A stretch of 58,455 bases of DNA from Stentor coeruleus (Eukaryota; Ciliophora; Heterotrichea; Heterotrichida; Stentoridae): NCBI GenBank assembly GCA_001970955.1, contig MPUH01000390.1, positions 1-58,455 on the forward strand, read 5' to 3'. The notes beneath the pieces were generated by a model. The model made no database searches and was not told the origin of the DNA. It worked only from the letters and a program-made list of their open reading frames with translations. Position 1 is the first letter of the stretch, and every line of letters starts with the position of its first letter. Below, piece after piece: positions 19,941-28,798 of this stretch. The position numbers and the translations under genes were made by a program.

Positions 19941-20825
19941 CGATTACACTTATATTTTTCTCTTCAAAATATTTTTGTTCATCAATATCACTGGATTTAT
20001 TCTCTTCATTTATTTTCTGCTCCAGATTGTCATTTGACTTTTTTTCTTCGAATATTTTTTGATTATCAATTACACTTATTTTTTTCTCTTCAATTATTTT
20101 TTGTTCTTTTTTATTATCATTTGGTCTTTTCTCTTCAAAATATTTTTGTTCATCAATGTCACTGGATTTATTCTCTTTATTTATTTTCTGCTCCAGTTTA
20201 TCATTTGACTTTTTTTCTTCGAATATTTTTTGATCATCGATAATACTTATTTTTTTCTCTTCAATTATTTTCTGTTCTTGTTTATCATTGTTTGGTCTTT
20301 TCTCTTCAAATATTTTTTGTTCATCAATATCACTTGATTTTTTTTCTTCATTTATTTTCTGCTCCAGTTTGTCATTTGACTTTTTTTCTTCAAATATTTT
20401 TTGATCATCGATGACACTTATTTTTTTCTCTTCAATTATTTCTTGCACTTGTATATTTTCAAATATATTTTGTTTATCAATGTCACTTGATTTTTTCTCT
20501 TTAATTATTTCTTGCACTCGTTTTTCTTCAAATATTTTTTGTTCATCAATGCCACTTATTTTTTTCTCTTCAATTATTTTCTGTTCTTCCTTATCATTAA
20601 TCGGTCTTTTCTCTTCAAATATATTTTGTTTATCAATGTCACTTAATGCTTTCTCTTCAATTATTTCTTGCACTTGTTTATCTCCAAATATATTTTGTTT
20701 ATCAATATCACTTGATTTTTTCTCTTCAATTATTTCTTGCTCTCGTTTATCTTCAAATGTTTTTTGTTCATCAATGTCACTTGATATTTTCTCTTCAATT
20801 ATTTCTTGCACTCGTTTATTTTGAT
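19866..20825 (-). repeat. Coding array of ~12-13 charged 23-29-residue repeats
   Basis: Within the RNF213-like gene, units of the form QEIIEEKKSSDIDKQNIFEE recur about a dozen times. Early units are ~23 aa. Later ones alternate 28- and 29-aa versions (EQKINEENKSSDIDEQKYF, then EQKIIEEKKISVIDDQKIF), forming a ~57-aa dimer in about three near-identical copies, which suggests recent unequal exchange. The array is highly charged, rich in Glu, Lys, Ile, Asp, and probably an extended linker or a helical spacer. Confidence 0.9.
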
Positions 20826-21594
20826 TTTCATCTTCATCTAATTTTTGGACATGCACTGCATTAAAAAATTTTTCTTCATCAGCTTTATGCTCATCCTTAG
20901 GACTTGATTTTTCCTCTTCAACAATTTTCTCTATTTCTTTAACTTTAGATTCATCTTTAATATCGATAATAGGAAAATATCTTGAGTCTTGTAAAAATAT
21001 CATATCCTGTATTTTCTTAGAGCTATAGCATGTTGATTCAACAAGGACAATTTTCTTGGCTTCAATTTTTGCTATAGTATCAACCACAACTTGCCAAAAT
21101 TCTTGTTGATCAGTGATTTGACTCGCAATGAAAATCCTCAACTTCAATTGATTCTTCACTGCTTCTAATACAATCAAAGGCAGCAATCTTAAGTTCCCTA
21201 TCTCTTGATTATAGATTATAGCATATTTTTCATTAGACCACCAAAGGACAAATTTCCCAATTGCTATATGGACAATGCTTGATGTTATGTATTCTTTGAA
21301 ATCAGAATTCAAAATTACCTCAAAGCAGTCTGGCATGATTTCTATGTCCCAAACATTTGGAATGCCTTCAAAGATGTTCGATCTTTCCCAGAAAACCTTC
21401 TCGCACTTGGAAAAGTAATCTTTGAAAGGACTTAGTTTGGTTAAAATACACATTTCAAGTGGCATTGCTGTATTTGACACAGAATTACGATAGTCTTCAA
21501 TGATCAATGTGCAATTTTCAGCAATTTTGATTAATAAATAGTTGTGGTCTGTGAGTTCAGAGGCTTGGCTATCTGTTGGTTCAGATTCACTCAT
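19903..21594 (-). CDS. RNF213-like giant protein, N-terminal part
   Basis: 563 codons from ATG 21594 (MSESEPTDSQASEL). Residues ~20-225 form a folded domain I do not recognise (WDIEIMPDCFEVILNSDF, IAIGKFVLWWSNEKYAIIYN). From ~225 it enters the charged repeat array and ends out of frame with KISEEKKVK. Other copies of the same repeat continue as EEKKSNDNLEQKINEE, which is exactly what the neighbouring frame encodes. So this piece is best read as the N-terminus of the giant protein, not a separate gene. Human RNF213 is 5,207 aa; joining all pieces gives about 5,520-5,530 aa. I see no N-terminal zinc finger or carbohydrate-binding module like those of the human protein. Confidence 0.8.
   Translation of the reverse strand: MSESEPTDSQASELTDHNYLLIKIAENCTLIIEDYRNSVSNTAMPLEMCILTKLSPFKDYFSKCEKVFWERSNIFEGIPNVWDIEIMPDCFEVILNSDFKEYITSSIVHIAIGKFVLWWSNEKYAIIYNQEIGNLRLLPLIVLEAVKNQLKLRIFIASQITDQQEFWQVVVDTIAKIEAKKIVLVESTCYSSKKIQDMIFLQDSRYFPIIDIKDESKVKEIEKIVEEEKSSPKDEHKADEEKFFNAVHVQKLDEDENQNKRVQEIIEEKISSDIDEQKTFEDKREQEIIEEKKSSDIDKQNIFGDKQVQEIIEEKALSDIDKQNIFEEKRPINDKEEQKIIEEKKISGIDEQKIFEEKRVQEIIKEKKSSDIDKQNIFENIQVQEIIEEKKISVIDDQKIFEEKKSNDKLEQKINEEKKSSDIDEQKIFEEKRPNNDKQEQKIIEEKKISIIDDQKIFEEKKSNDKLEQKINKENKSSDIDEQKYFEEKRPNDNKKEQKIIEEKKISVIDNQKIFEEKKSNDNLEQKINEENKSSDIDEQKYFEEKNISVIDDQKISEEKKVK
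19912..19919 (-). other. Frameshift at T8 (A8 on sense) homopolymer
   Basis: The plus strand reads gac followed by eight T then cttcg. Three sister repeat units near 20040, 20210 and 20385 have seven T at this place. Removing one T fuses the 563-codon and 1186-codon frames seamlessly. The site is either an assembly or sequencing homopolymer error, a true one-base insertion, or a frameshift made at expression. Confidence 0.85.
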
Positions 21595-22299
21595 ATTTAT
21601 ATCTAATAGGTTTGCATATTTGATTAGAATAATATTTACTTAATAGATGCTATTAGAAGGGTCTTGGTAAGCGAGATTAAGTTATGGGCAAGCATATTTA
21701 ACTAAACATTTTAAATATAGAATTCGTAAAAGTATTTTTCTAAGATGACATAAAATTGTGAATTCTAAAAAGACATATCACAATTAATCGAAATGCATGA
21801 TTAAAAGTCCTAATCCTTTTAAAAATGTTTAAAAATTCGGAAAAATTGTATAAAAATTTGATATCAGATAAAAAAAAATTATTAAGAAATCTGCATACCC
21901 ATACTAAAATACAATTGAATTAATAGCTTTTATTTCCTATGTATGTTTATATCTTTATATAATTGGAAATTCATAGCTCCTTGGAATTTAAAGAACAATT
22001 TCTAAATTTTTTTGGAGTTTTACTTTTATATTATTCAGAATTATTCAAATACTAAATAAAGCTAACAGAGATATTGTTGATATTTATATGAATCTTTTTA
22101 CTTAAAAATAAGCAAAATTAATCATCTTAGAGCTTATTATGAAATCTTATAATTAGTCCCTTATAATAATATGGATCTTAAGTGCTCCATATCCGACTGT
22201 ACTATATCTCCCTCTCTTGTTTGCTAATTGTAATAATACTAATTTAAAACCTAAAATAAAAGCTTTCTATATTTATAGATAATCTTTTCTTCCTCAATG

Positions 22300-22440
22300 T
22301 TATCTATTTAACATAGGCAATTCATCTTTAACAGGCTCACTACAAGGATGAAAAATAATCAGAAATACAGTAATCATTATTATTTCAGATAGCACAGCAA
22401 AAACCCAATAATATATCTTTAGAAATATTAAAAACTTGAA
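22300..22440 (-). pseudogene. Relic of an MFS transporter C-terminus
   Basis: A 46-codon open stretch ending in TAA reads as one hydrophobic helix plus a short polar tail (YYWVFAVLSEIIMITVFLII, then FHPCSEPVKDEL). The layout resembles the last membrane segment and tail of the MFS gene at 35251-36576 (FWTFVVISGITMVATFQVIF, then HQANEV). A TAG lies just upstream and nothing else of the transporter remains. It could also be a chance hydrophobic frame. Confidence 0.4.
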
Positions 22441-22577
22441 CTAAGAATTTATATTCCTATTTTTTTACAATTTATTAAGTCAATACTCAAGAATAAGATA
22501 CGATAATAGATTCCTATATTTATACAGTTTGATATTAAATTTTGCAAAAATATGCGGATGGTTTTTTTATCTAAGCA

Positions 22578-22790
22578 TAAAATATTCAGAATTTTTGAAT
22601 TTCAATATAAATATATCGTTTTTGGTGTAAGCATGATTGATTTATATGACTAGGATATAAGAGTGATTATATAATAAATTTATTTTAAAATTTTTAATAT
22701 GCAAATGGTTTATGAGAGAGATATTGGAATATTATGATTGCTTTGAATACATAAAGATATGATTTTTCTATATTTTTAAAGTAGAAATAG
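22578..22790 (-). pseudogene. Decayed copy of the 5' region of the gene at 1613-2296
   Basis: This block aligns with 2257-2471 over roughly 210 bp with scattered substitutions and small indels. It includes the equivalent of the start codon (gtgtaagcat) and about ten codons, which soon meet a TGA in frame. A ~10-bp segment present at 2321-2332 (cgttgggggat) is missing here. The rest of the gene is absent, so this is a truncated duplicate. Confidence 0.8.
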
Positions 22791-23041
22791 GGATAACATT
22801 GTAATCAAGCTAAAATAATTACAAAAGCGATATTCTCAAACATAAGAAAATACCCTAAGAGAAACACTAATCATTGTAAATAATACCTATTGAACTAATC
22901 ATTTCTAGAAATAAGAAAAACTATTTATTTTCTTATCACCAAAATATCTCACTCTCAAACAATTTTTCTCATCAAAAATCCCTAAAAAGTCCTTTAAAAT
23001 TAATTTCCAATATTTTCTTATCTAAATTCTCTAAATTATTT

Positions 23042-24499
23042 CTATAATTTTCTAGTCATCAGTACCAAGAATTCCTTAAGATCAATAACCCCATCTCCAT
23101 TCTGATCAACTTCCCTAATAATCTCATCCCAGACCCGCTTGTCAAGGAATTGTCCTGATCCCAGAACTGTTTTTATTTCTTCAACTGTTATATCCCCACT
23201 TCCATCTTTATCAAACAACCTAAAAGCAGTTTCTAAATTTGATCTAGAATTAACACTGTTATAATTCATACAAGCAGTTAAAAATTCTGTATAGTCAATA
23301 TCCCCACTACGATTTGTATCAACTTCATTCATAATTTTTTCAACTGTTGCTTTAGCTTCTTCTTCATCCATAGTTTTAGCATATTGTTCCATGAGTTCAT
23401 TTCTACTAACTTTACCATCTCCATTTTTATCTAAGTTCATGAAATCTTGTTTTAATACTTTTAATTCTTCATTAGCAATAGCTTGGGTTGCTAAGAACAT
23501 ATGTACAGCGTTCTTTAGTTTAGATGAACATGTAAAAGATTTAAGATCACTCAATGAAGCTTTTAAGTCAACACATCCAGTTCTTTCACGATAAGATTTT
23601 ATCCACTGGTGGTTTAAAGCATCTTTAGCTGCAATTCTATTTTTCGGTGAAACTATAAGTAAATGTTGCATCAAATCAACAGCTTCAGAACTTAAATTAG
23701 GTAAGTCTCTTCTATCAATTTGCAAAGGTGTATTTTTAACTTGTTCCAATATAGCTTTTTCATCTCTACCATTATAAGGTGGTTTTCCTGTGAGTAATAT
23801 AAACATTATAACCCCCGCTGACCAAATATCACACTTTTCATTATACTCTTCAATCAATACTTCTGGGGCAACATAGTAGGCAGACCCAAAACACCCACTT
23901 AATTTTTTCTTAGTATCTAAAAAGCATGAACTCCCAAAATCAGCAACTTTTATACTTAAACTATCTTGTCTTTCTTCTAATAAAATATTCTCAGGCTTTA
24001 AGTCTCTATGAATCACATGTTTATCATGACAATAAGCAATAGCTGAAAGTAACTGACTCATAATCTCAGCTGCTTGAATCTCAGAAAACTTCTTTAACTC
24101 AATAATTTTATCAAAAAGTTCACCTCCTGCACAAAAGTCCATAGCTACATAGAATTTCCAATTGTCTTCAAAGATTTCATAACACTTTAAAATGTTTGGA
24201 TGGTCTAAAGAGGTAAGTATTGAAATTTCTTTTAACATATAGTCTTGGTCCATTTGTTGCTGATGAAGTCCTGCTTTGTGGATAACTTTTACAGCACGTT
24301 GTTGGTTTAATGGTTTGTATATGCAGAGTTGAACATCAGCAAATGCTCCTGAGCCAAGTTTTTTAACTACGGAATAATTTTCAGAAAGCTTTCCTTTGGT
24401 CTTTGTAAGGAAAGTTGCTGGGGTTAGATTGATATTGTTTTCGCTTTTTCGAGGAGTTTTGTTTACTTCGGTAACTTTTTTAGAGCCTACACAACCCAT
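23042..24499 (-). CDS. Calcium-dependent protein kinase (CDPK)
   Basis: 485 aa, start MGCVGSKK, stop TAG. The Gly2-Cys3 N-terminus fits myristoylation plus palmitoylation, so membrane anchoring is likely. The Ser/Thr kinase domain spans ~42-300: glycine loop GSGAFADV (49-56), ATP lysine K71, catalytic HRDLKPEN (164-171), DFG (187-189), APE (211-213). A junction helix (~320-350) precedes four canonical EF-hands: DKNGDGKVSRNE (357), DTNRSGDIDYTE (394), DKDGSGDITVEE (430), DQNGDGVIDLKE (465). All catalytic and calcium ligands look intact. CDPKs turn calcium signals into phosphorylation and are widespread in ciliates, apicomplexans and plants. The full length matches the family. A telomere-like motif lies ~90-100 bp upstream. 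Confidence 0.97.
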   Translation of the reverse strand: MGCVGSKKVTEVNKTPRKSENNINLTPATFLTKTKGKLSENYSVVKKLGSGAFADVQLCIYKPLNQQRAVKVIHKAGLHQQQMDQDYMLKEISILTSLDHPNILKCYEIFEDNWKFYVAMDFCAGGELFDKIIELKKFSEIQAAEIMSQLLSAIAYCHDKHVIHRDLKPENILLEERQDSLSIKVADFGSSCFLDTKKKLSGCFGSAYYVAPEVLIEEYNEKCDIWSAGVIMFILLTGKPPYNGRDEKAILEQVKNTPLQIDRRDLPNLSSEAVDLMQHLLIVSPKNRIAAKDALNHQWIKSYRERTGCVDLKASLSDLKSFTCSSKLKNAVHMFLATQAIANEELKVLKQDFMNLDKNGDGKVSRNELMEQYAKTMDEEEAKATVEKIMNEVDTNRSGDIDYTEFLTACMNYNSVNSRSNLETAFRLFDKDGSGDITVEEIKTVLGSGQFLDKRVWDEIIREVDQNGDGVIDLKEFLVLMTRKL

Positions 24500-24587
24500 T
24501 TATATGATTATAAAATGTATATGCATAGATGATTAAAAGCGTTTGAGAACATTTTTGTAAGAATTATGAATATGTTTGGTTTGATAA

Positions 24588-24600
24588 GGTGTTTAGGGGT
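24588..24600 (-). promoter_or_regulatory. Telomere-like motif upstream of CDPK
   Basis: ggtgtttaggggt on plus differs by a T insertion from the telomeric GGTGTTAGGG. It lies 89-101 bp upstream of the ATG at 24499. Similar motifs occur at similar distances before the DRC8 and eS7 genes. Confidence 0.35.
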
Positions 24601-25025
24601 ATAAAGAGTTTTTAGAATGAGGTTGGCTGATGGGGTTGATGGTATTTGTCAAGGAGGATTGATGGTTTTTAATGATTTAAGGGGAAGTGGAGAGAATATG
24701 TGATTTTTTAATATAAACACTGTATATGAATATATAAATTAGGATTGCGATGTTAAGGTTTAAATTATGATTGGCGATTATGTAAAAGGTTTATTGAAAG
24801 TATAATGCGAATTATGTAATTTAGTTATGATTAGTTAAGTCATCAATCAAAATTAATTAAAATTTTAGACGAATAATAGGGAAGAGCTGGTTAACTAGAG
24901 TTAATAATGCAATAAACATATATTAAAATAAACTTTATATAAACTTTTAAGTATTTTATAACAAAATTTGAAAGATGTATGATATGGGTAAGTAAAAGTA
25001 ATATTTAGGGTTATAAATATTATAA

Positions 25026-25146
25026 GCTTTTATCTTACTTAACAACAAGTATTACAGTTTCAAGGAATCTCCTAGAGCATTAAGTNGCTTTTATCTTACT
25101 TAACAACAAGTATTACAGTTTCAAGGAATCTCCTAGAGCATTAAGT
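25026..25146. repeat. Exact 60-bp duplicate flanking a single N (assembly join)
   Basis: Bases 25026-25085 and 25087-25146 are identical, separated by one N at 25086. This is what an assembler leaves when two contigs overlap but were placed end to end without merging. The true sequence probably has one copy. Confidence 0.9.
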
Positions 25147-25982
25147 TTAAATTTTGATACTAAATAGAGTTATATGTAGTATTCTTATAGTTCAAACTCT
25201 TTTCTCTATCATTTGTTAAATAAAATAATTCCCTTATATAAAAAATTTATTGAATTTTGTTATTGATAGTGCTATGAATATTATGGTTTTAACTTAGAAG
25301 AAAATTTTAAAACAGATTATAAATATAAAGTCTAAAAATTTTGATGTGCTTAGAATTTTCATATTGCTTGACCTTATTGCTTTTTATATTGTGAATAAAC
25401 TTTAATTCTTTAATATCTAGAAAAATATTGAAAAAAATATATGGCATTCTCAGCATATAAGTTTTTATGCTAAAATATATTGATTATTATCATTAATAGG
25501 TCGTAAAATTTCACAAATATCCATATTATATCAATCCTGTTTCTATATAAAATCAACACCCATAATAATTATTACAGCCACTCATGATAAAAGGCTAGAC
25601 TAAGCATCATATATAGCAAAAGATAAGAAAAATAAAAACTTTTCCTTTTTGATTATCCAAGTATTTTCCAAAGAATTTTTCTTATTTAATAAGTACAATA
25701 TAACTCTTATTATAATCAATCTTGCAAGCTGATAATAATTTTCTATTGCATCTTATACAAACAAAGATACATTTTTCATAGACTAAGATGAGAAAGTCTA
25801 TATAAAAATCCTATATCACTATCTTCTAAAACCAAAATATACTTAAATAACCTAAATGACATAGAAATTATTCTATACAACAAAAATTATAATCATCATC
25901 ATCCCTTTTATCAAACTTCTCAACATTGTTTCTTAAAAATAATCTAAATCCTGCTAATCATTAAATCCTAAATATTTCAACA

Positions 25983-27092
25983 TTAATTAATCTCAGCTTT
26001 TGAATTATCTTCTTCTATAATAACTTCAAAATACTGAGGACGCATAGCTGACAATCTAGGCTGAATGCATCTTCTCCCTCTTCCATTATCAATCCACTTC
26101 ATAGGATTCTTCAACTGATTATTTATATACTCTTGCCAATTATCAGGAGGAACATTATTATCCACAGCTTCTTTATAAAGTTTCTGTATCGACACATTCT
26201 GCATCTGATTTTTCGTTGAATTTTTCATTTTAATCGTCAAACAAAGTGAATAAAAATGTTTTTGCAAATCAGTCCCAGTCCCTAAAAATGGTTCATCAAA
26301 CTCTTGTTTAAACTCTTCATCAACCCCTGACAAAGCTGTAACTTCAGAAGTATTACTACCAATACTAACAATATCACTTGTGATTTCATCAACTTTCCTG
26401 TTAATTTCAGCAATTTTGCATAAAGGTAAAGTTTTTGTCACATGTTTTTGTAACACTTCTGAGCGATTTTTTAATTTCTCAACCTTTTCAACAATTTTTT
26501 CAAGCTCTCCTTTTTTTTTGTTTATCTCTTCTTCTTGATATCCAAGTTTTTGCTCTTGAACTAAAGCATGAAGTCTATCAGCATATATTCTTATACTTAA
26601 AGATCCTTTATATGAAACAAGTAAAGAACTTAAGCTTTTAATAACATTTTCAGTATCATCAATATTACCATTTAAAGTTTTTTGGGATAAACGAATGAAT
26701 ATTGATATATAGTTTTTGTCTCCAGGTCGTAAATCAGAATTTTTAGCTAAATCTAAAAGACAACTTTCTAATTTTTTAAGCTTGAAATTCACATGGTTTA
26801 ATAGACTTCCTGATTCAATGTTTTCTACTGATTCTGGAACGGTTGTGCAGAGTTTGGAATGGTCTTCGATTTTATTTATTGGTATTAGCTCTTGACAGTT
26901 CATACAATTGACATTTAAAATCTCCTCTTCTTCAATTGGAAGAACTATAGGTTGAGGTTCACGGCTTATACGTAAAGAATCTTGTAAATGGTTTTCGTGG
27001 AATAATAGCTTGGATTTTGTTGGCTGAGGTGAGGATTCGTAGGCAGAAAGTCTTAATGAAGGGATTCTTTTAGGATTTGGGCTTGAAAACAT
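25983..27092 (-). CDS. Hypothetical protein with C2HC-type zinc knuckle and coiled coil
   Basis: 369 aa from ATG 27092 to TAA. The N-terminus is Ser/Pro-rich. Residues ~57-80 read VNCMNCQELIPINKIEDHSK followed by LC, a CxxC...H...C pattern like small UBZ/C2HC zinc fingers. Residues ~95-160 are helical, and ~180-225 form a strong coiled coil (INKKKGELEKIVEKVEKLKN). The C-terminal part is helical and contains NQLKNPMKWIDNGRGRRCIQ. There is no membrane segment. I cannot name a family; ubiquitin binding or scaffolding is possible from the finger type only. The upstream region has ggttaggggtta about 50-60 bp before the ATG. Confidence 0.7.
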   Translation of the reverse strand: MFSSPNPKRIPSLRLSAYESSPQPTKSKLLFHENHLQDSLRISREPQPIVLPIEEEEILNVNCMNCQELIPINKIEDHSKLCTTVPESVENIESGSLLNHVNFKLKKLESCLLDLAKNSDLRPGDKNYISIFIRLSQKTLNGNIDDTENVIKSLSSLLVSYKGSLSIRIYADRLHALVQEQKLGYQEEEINKKKGELEKIVEKVEKLKNRSEVLQKHVTKTLPLCKIAEINRKVDEITSDIVSIGSNTSEVTALSGVDEEFKQEFDEPFLGTGTDLQKHFYSLCLTIKMKNSTKNQMQNVSIQKLYKEAVDNNVPPDNWQEYINNQLKNPMKWIDNGRGRRCIQPRLSAMRPQYFEVIIEEDNSKAEIN

Positions 27093-27958
27093 GTATTTTA
27101 TAGGGTTTAAATGTATTTTGATGGTTTTGGATTTTGTTTAGAGGTTAGGGGTTATGGCTTTTATTGTTTGATGGGTTGTGAGCTTTGGGGTTATCAGAAA
27201 TTGATTAAAAAATTGGCAATGGGAATGGTGAAAGTATAGGTTTTTTGTATGAGAAATGGAGATGAAATAGGAGTTTATTTGTAGTTTTTGGATAAATGGG
27301 TTATGGTTATACTAAAAACTGGAATTTATGGACTTTTAAGAATTGAGAATGAGGCTAGGGAATAGAATAAGCGGGGGGGGTAGATAGGATTAATTGTGTT
27401 TGTTTAGGAAAATATAATTAAAGTAATGGATTCTATAGAAAAATGCTTTTATACTTTTTTGATATTTATTTATGTGATAATTGTGAATATAATATTATAA
27501 GAAAAATAATTAGATACTCAATAAAACAATTATCCATCAACACATATAATTATCTTTTGCATTAATCATTTATCTAGTTCTAATAAAAATAAAGCAAATT
27601 ATAAATCAACTGGTTATATAAAGTTAATTTATTAATAAAAATAGTTCAATTCCTTTACTTACATTATAAAATAAAATAACTCTTATATAATAAATCTAAT
27701 TCCTATCCCTACTCTCATAATACATCCAAACTTTCAAAAAAAGTTTGAATTTTATATATTTTTTTACCTTATAACCAATTTGCTAAAGATCTCAAAAAAT
27801 CTATTAAACTATTAATTTTTTAAATCATTATTAACCTAATTATATTTTATTTTTAACTACATATCCTATTATCTACATATAAACTCAAAGTTTAGTTTCT
27901 ATTTTCTATAACAACCAAATAACTATTTTTATAATTTTTAAGATTTACTGATGATAAA
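27093..27958. other. Intergenic region
   Basis: 866 bp. The ~300 bp upstream of the minus-strand gene are G-rich on plus, with a G8 run near 27372 (gcgggggggg) and ggttaggggtta at 27143-27154. The rest is AT-rich with no recognised gene. The downstream end belongs to the 3' side of the next minus-strand gene. Confidence 0.6.
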
Positions 27959-28528
27959 TTAATATATATTGCAGCATTTAGCATCCTGTAATCGTTTATG
28001 TTCAAATATCATTCTTTCTTGAAGTTCATTTAATTGTCTTTTAAGAGCATTTTTTTCTTGTTCAACTACAGCAAGTTTTTCTAAATTTTCAACCAAAGCG
28101 CTTTGAGTTCTTCGATGATGTTGTCTTAGACTGGAAATACCTTTTATAGTCACTTCTTGATGTGTGACTTCAGGTTTTATATCGAAAGATTGACCAAATA
28201 TTGGTCCTATATTATCTTTTGAATTTGCTTTATCACTAGTACATTCAGGATCTATTAATGACTGAACCCCTTTACCTTTTGATAGTTCCATTAAACACCT
28301 TGAAGAATGTTTAAAACTCATCATTTTACCTGCAACTTTTTTTATAAGATCCCTATTCCTGTTCTTTATTTTTTCTATTTGCTCATCTTCCTTAATCTTA
28401 TCACTAACTGCACTTATTACAGAACTTGAAGATATTTCGCCTTCAGAATAACCTGCAGGGCTTTTAGGTGTTGTTTTATTATGGGTTCTCAGTTTAACTT
28501 CACGAGAAGTGTGAAATGATAAAGACAT
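27959..28528 (-). CDS. Small coiled-coil protein with C-terminal Cys pair
   Basis: 189 aa, ATG 28528, stop TAA. The N-terminal ~120 residues are polar and Ser/Lys-rich. Residues ~145-180 form a coiled coil (VENLEKLAVVEQEKNALKRQ). The protein ends in CCNIY, so a cysteine lies four residues from the end; this loosely resembles a CaaX box, but Asn and terminal Tyr make prenylation uncertain. No known family. The gene is divergent from the flippase, sharing a 270-bp upstream region. Confidence 0.65.
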   Translation of the reverse strand: MSLSFHTSREVKLRTHNKTTPKSPAGYSEGEISSSSVISAVSDKIKEDEQIEKIKNRNRDLIKKVAGKMMSFKHSSRCLMELSKGKGVQSLIDPECTSDKANSKDNIGPIFGQSFDIKPEVTHQEVTIKGISSLRQHHRRTQSALVENLEKLAVVEQEKNALKRQLNELQERMIFEHKRLQDAKCCNIY

Positions 28529-28798
28529 TATATAATTATGTGATAAAATAATAAAAAACCCATTACAAATCTTTCATTACTAAAACAAACATATTTTCAT
28601 TAAATTTAAAAATTATCACATTAGTATTTATCTCTATAAAACCTTAATTCTCATATGCTAAACCTAAATTCTCATAAACCTTAAATTCAAAAATCATTCA
28701 AAACAATCCTTTCATCATTACAAAAAAACCTAAAATCAAAGGAAAATATCAATAAAATTACTAAAAAAATATACATAATAACCAAAATATAAATTATA

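Larger units (their letters stand above)
21595..23041. other. Intergenic region with decayed gene fragments
   Basis: About 1.45 kb without an intact gene. It holds a transporter-tail relic (22300-22440, minus) and a degraded copy of the 2.3-kb locus (22578-22790). A locally GC-richer block lies at about 22150-22250; on minus it has a 30-odd-codon open frame (LANKRGRYSTVGYGALKIHI) that I cannot assign. The part nearest the RNF213-like ATG is its promoter. The last ~150 bp are C-rich on plus, downstream of the minus-strand kinase. Confidence 0.6.
24500..25982. other. Gene-free region with an assembly join
   Basis: About 1.5 kb of AT-rich DNA. The first 200 bp, upstream of the kinase, are G-rich on plus (C-rich on the kinase sense strand) and contain ggtgtttaggggt. 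The middle carries an N flanked by two identical 60-bp copies. The last part is C-rich on plus. No gene, RNA or convincing relic seen. Confidence 0.6.

Noticed and set aside
19866..20825. Regular repeats considered as a CRISPR array.
   Set aside because: Units are coding, in frame, with no conserved repeat/spacer alternation, in a eukaryotic genome.
20034..20864. Plus-strand Phe/Ser-rich frames.
   Set aside because: Antisense of the charged repeat array in the RNF213-like gene.
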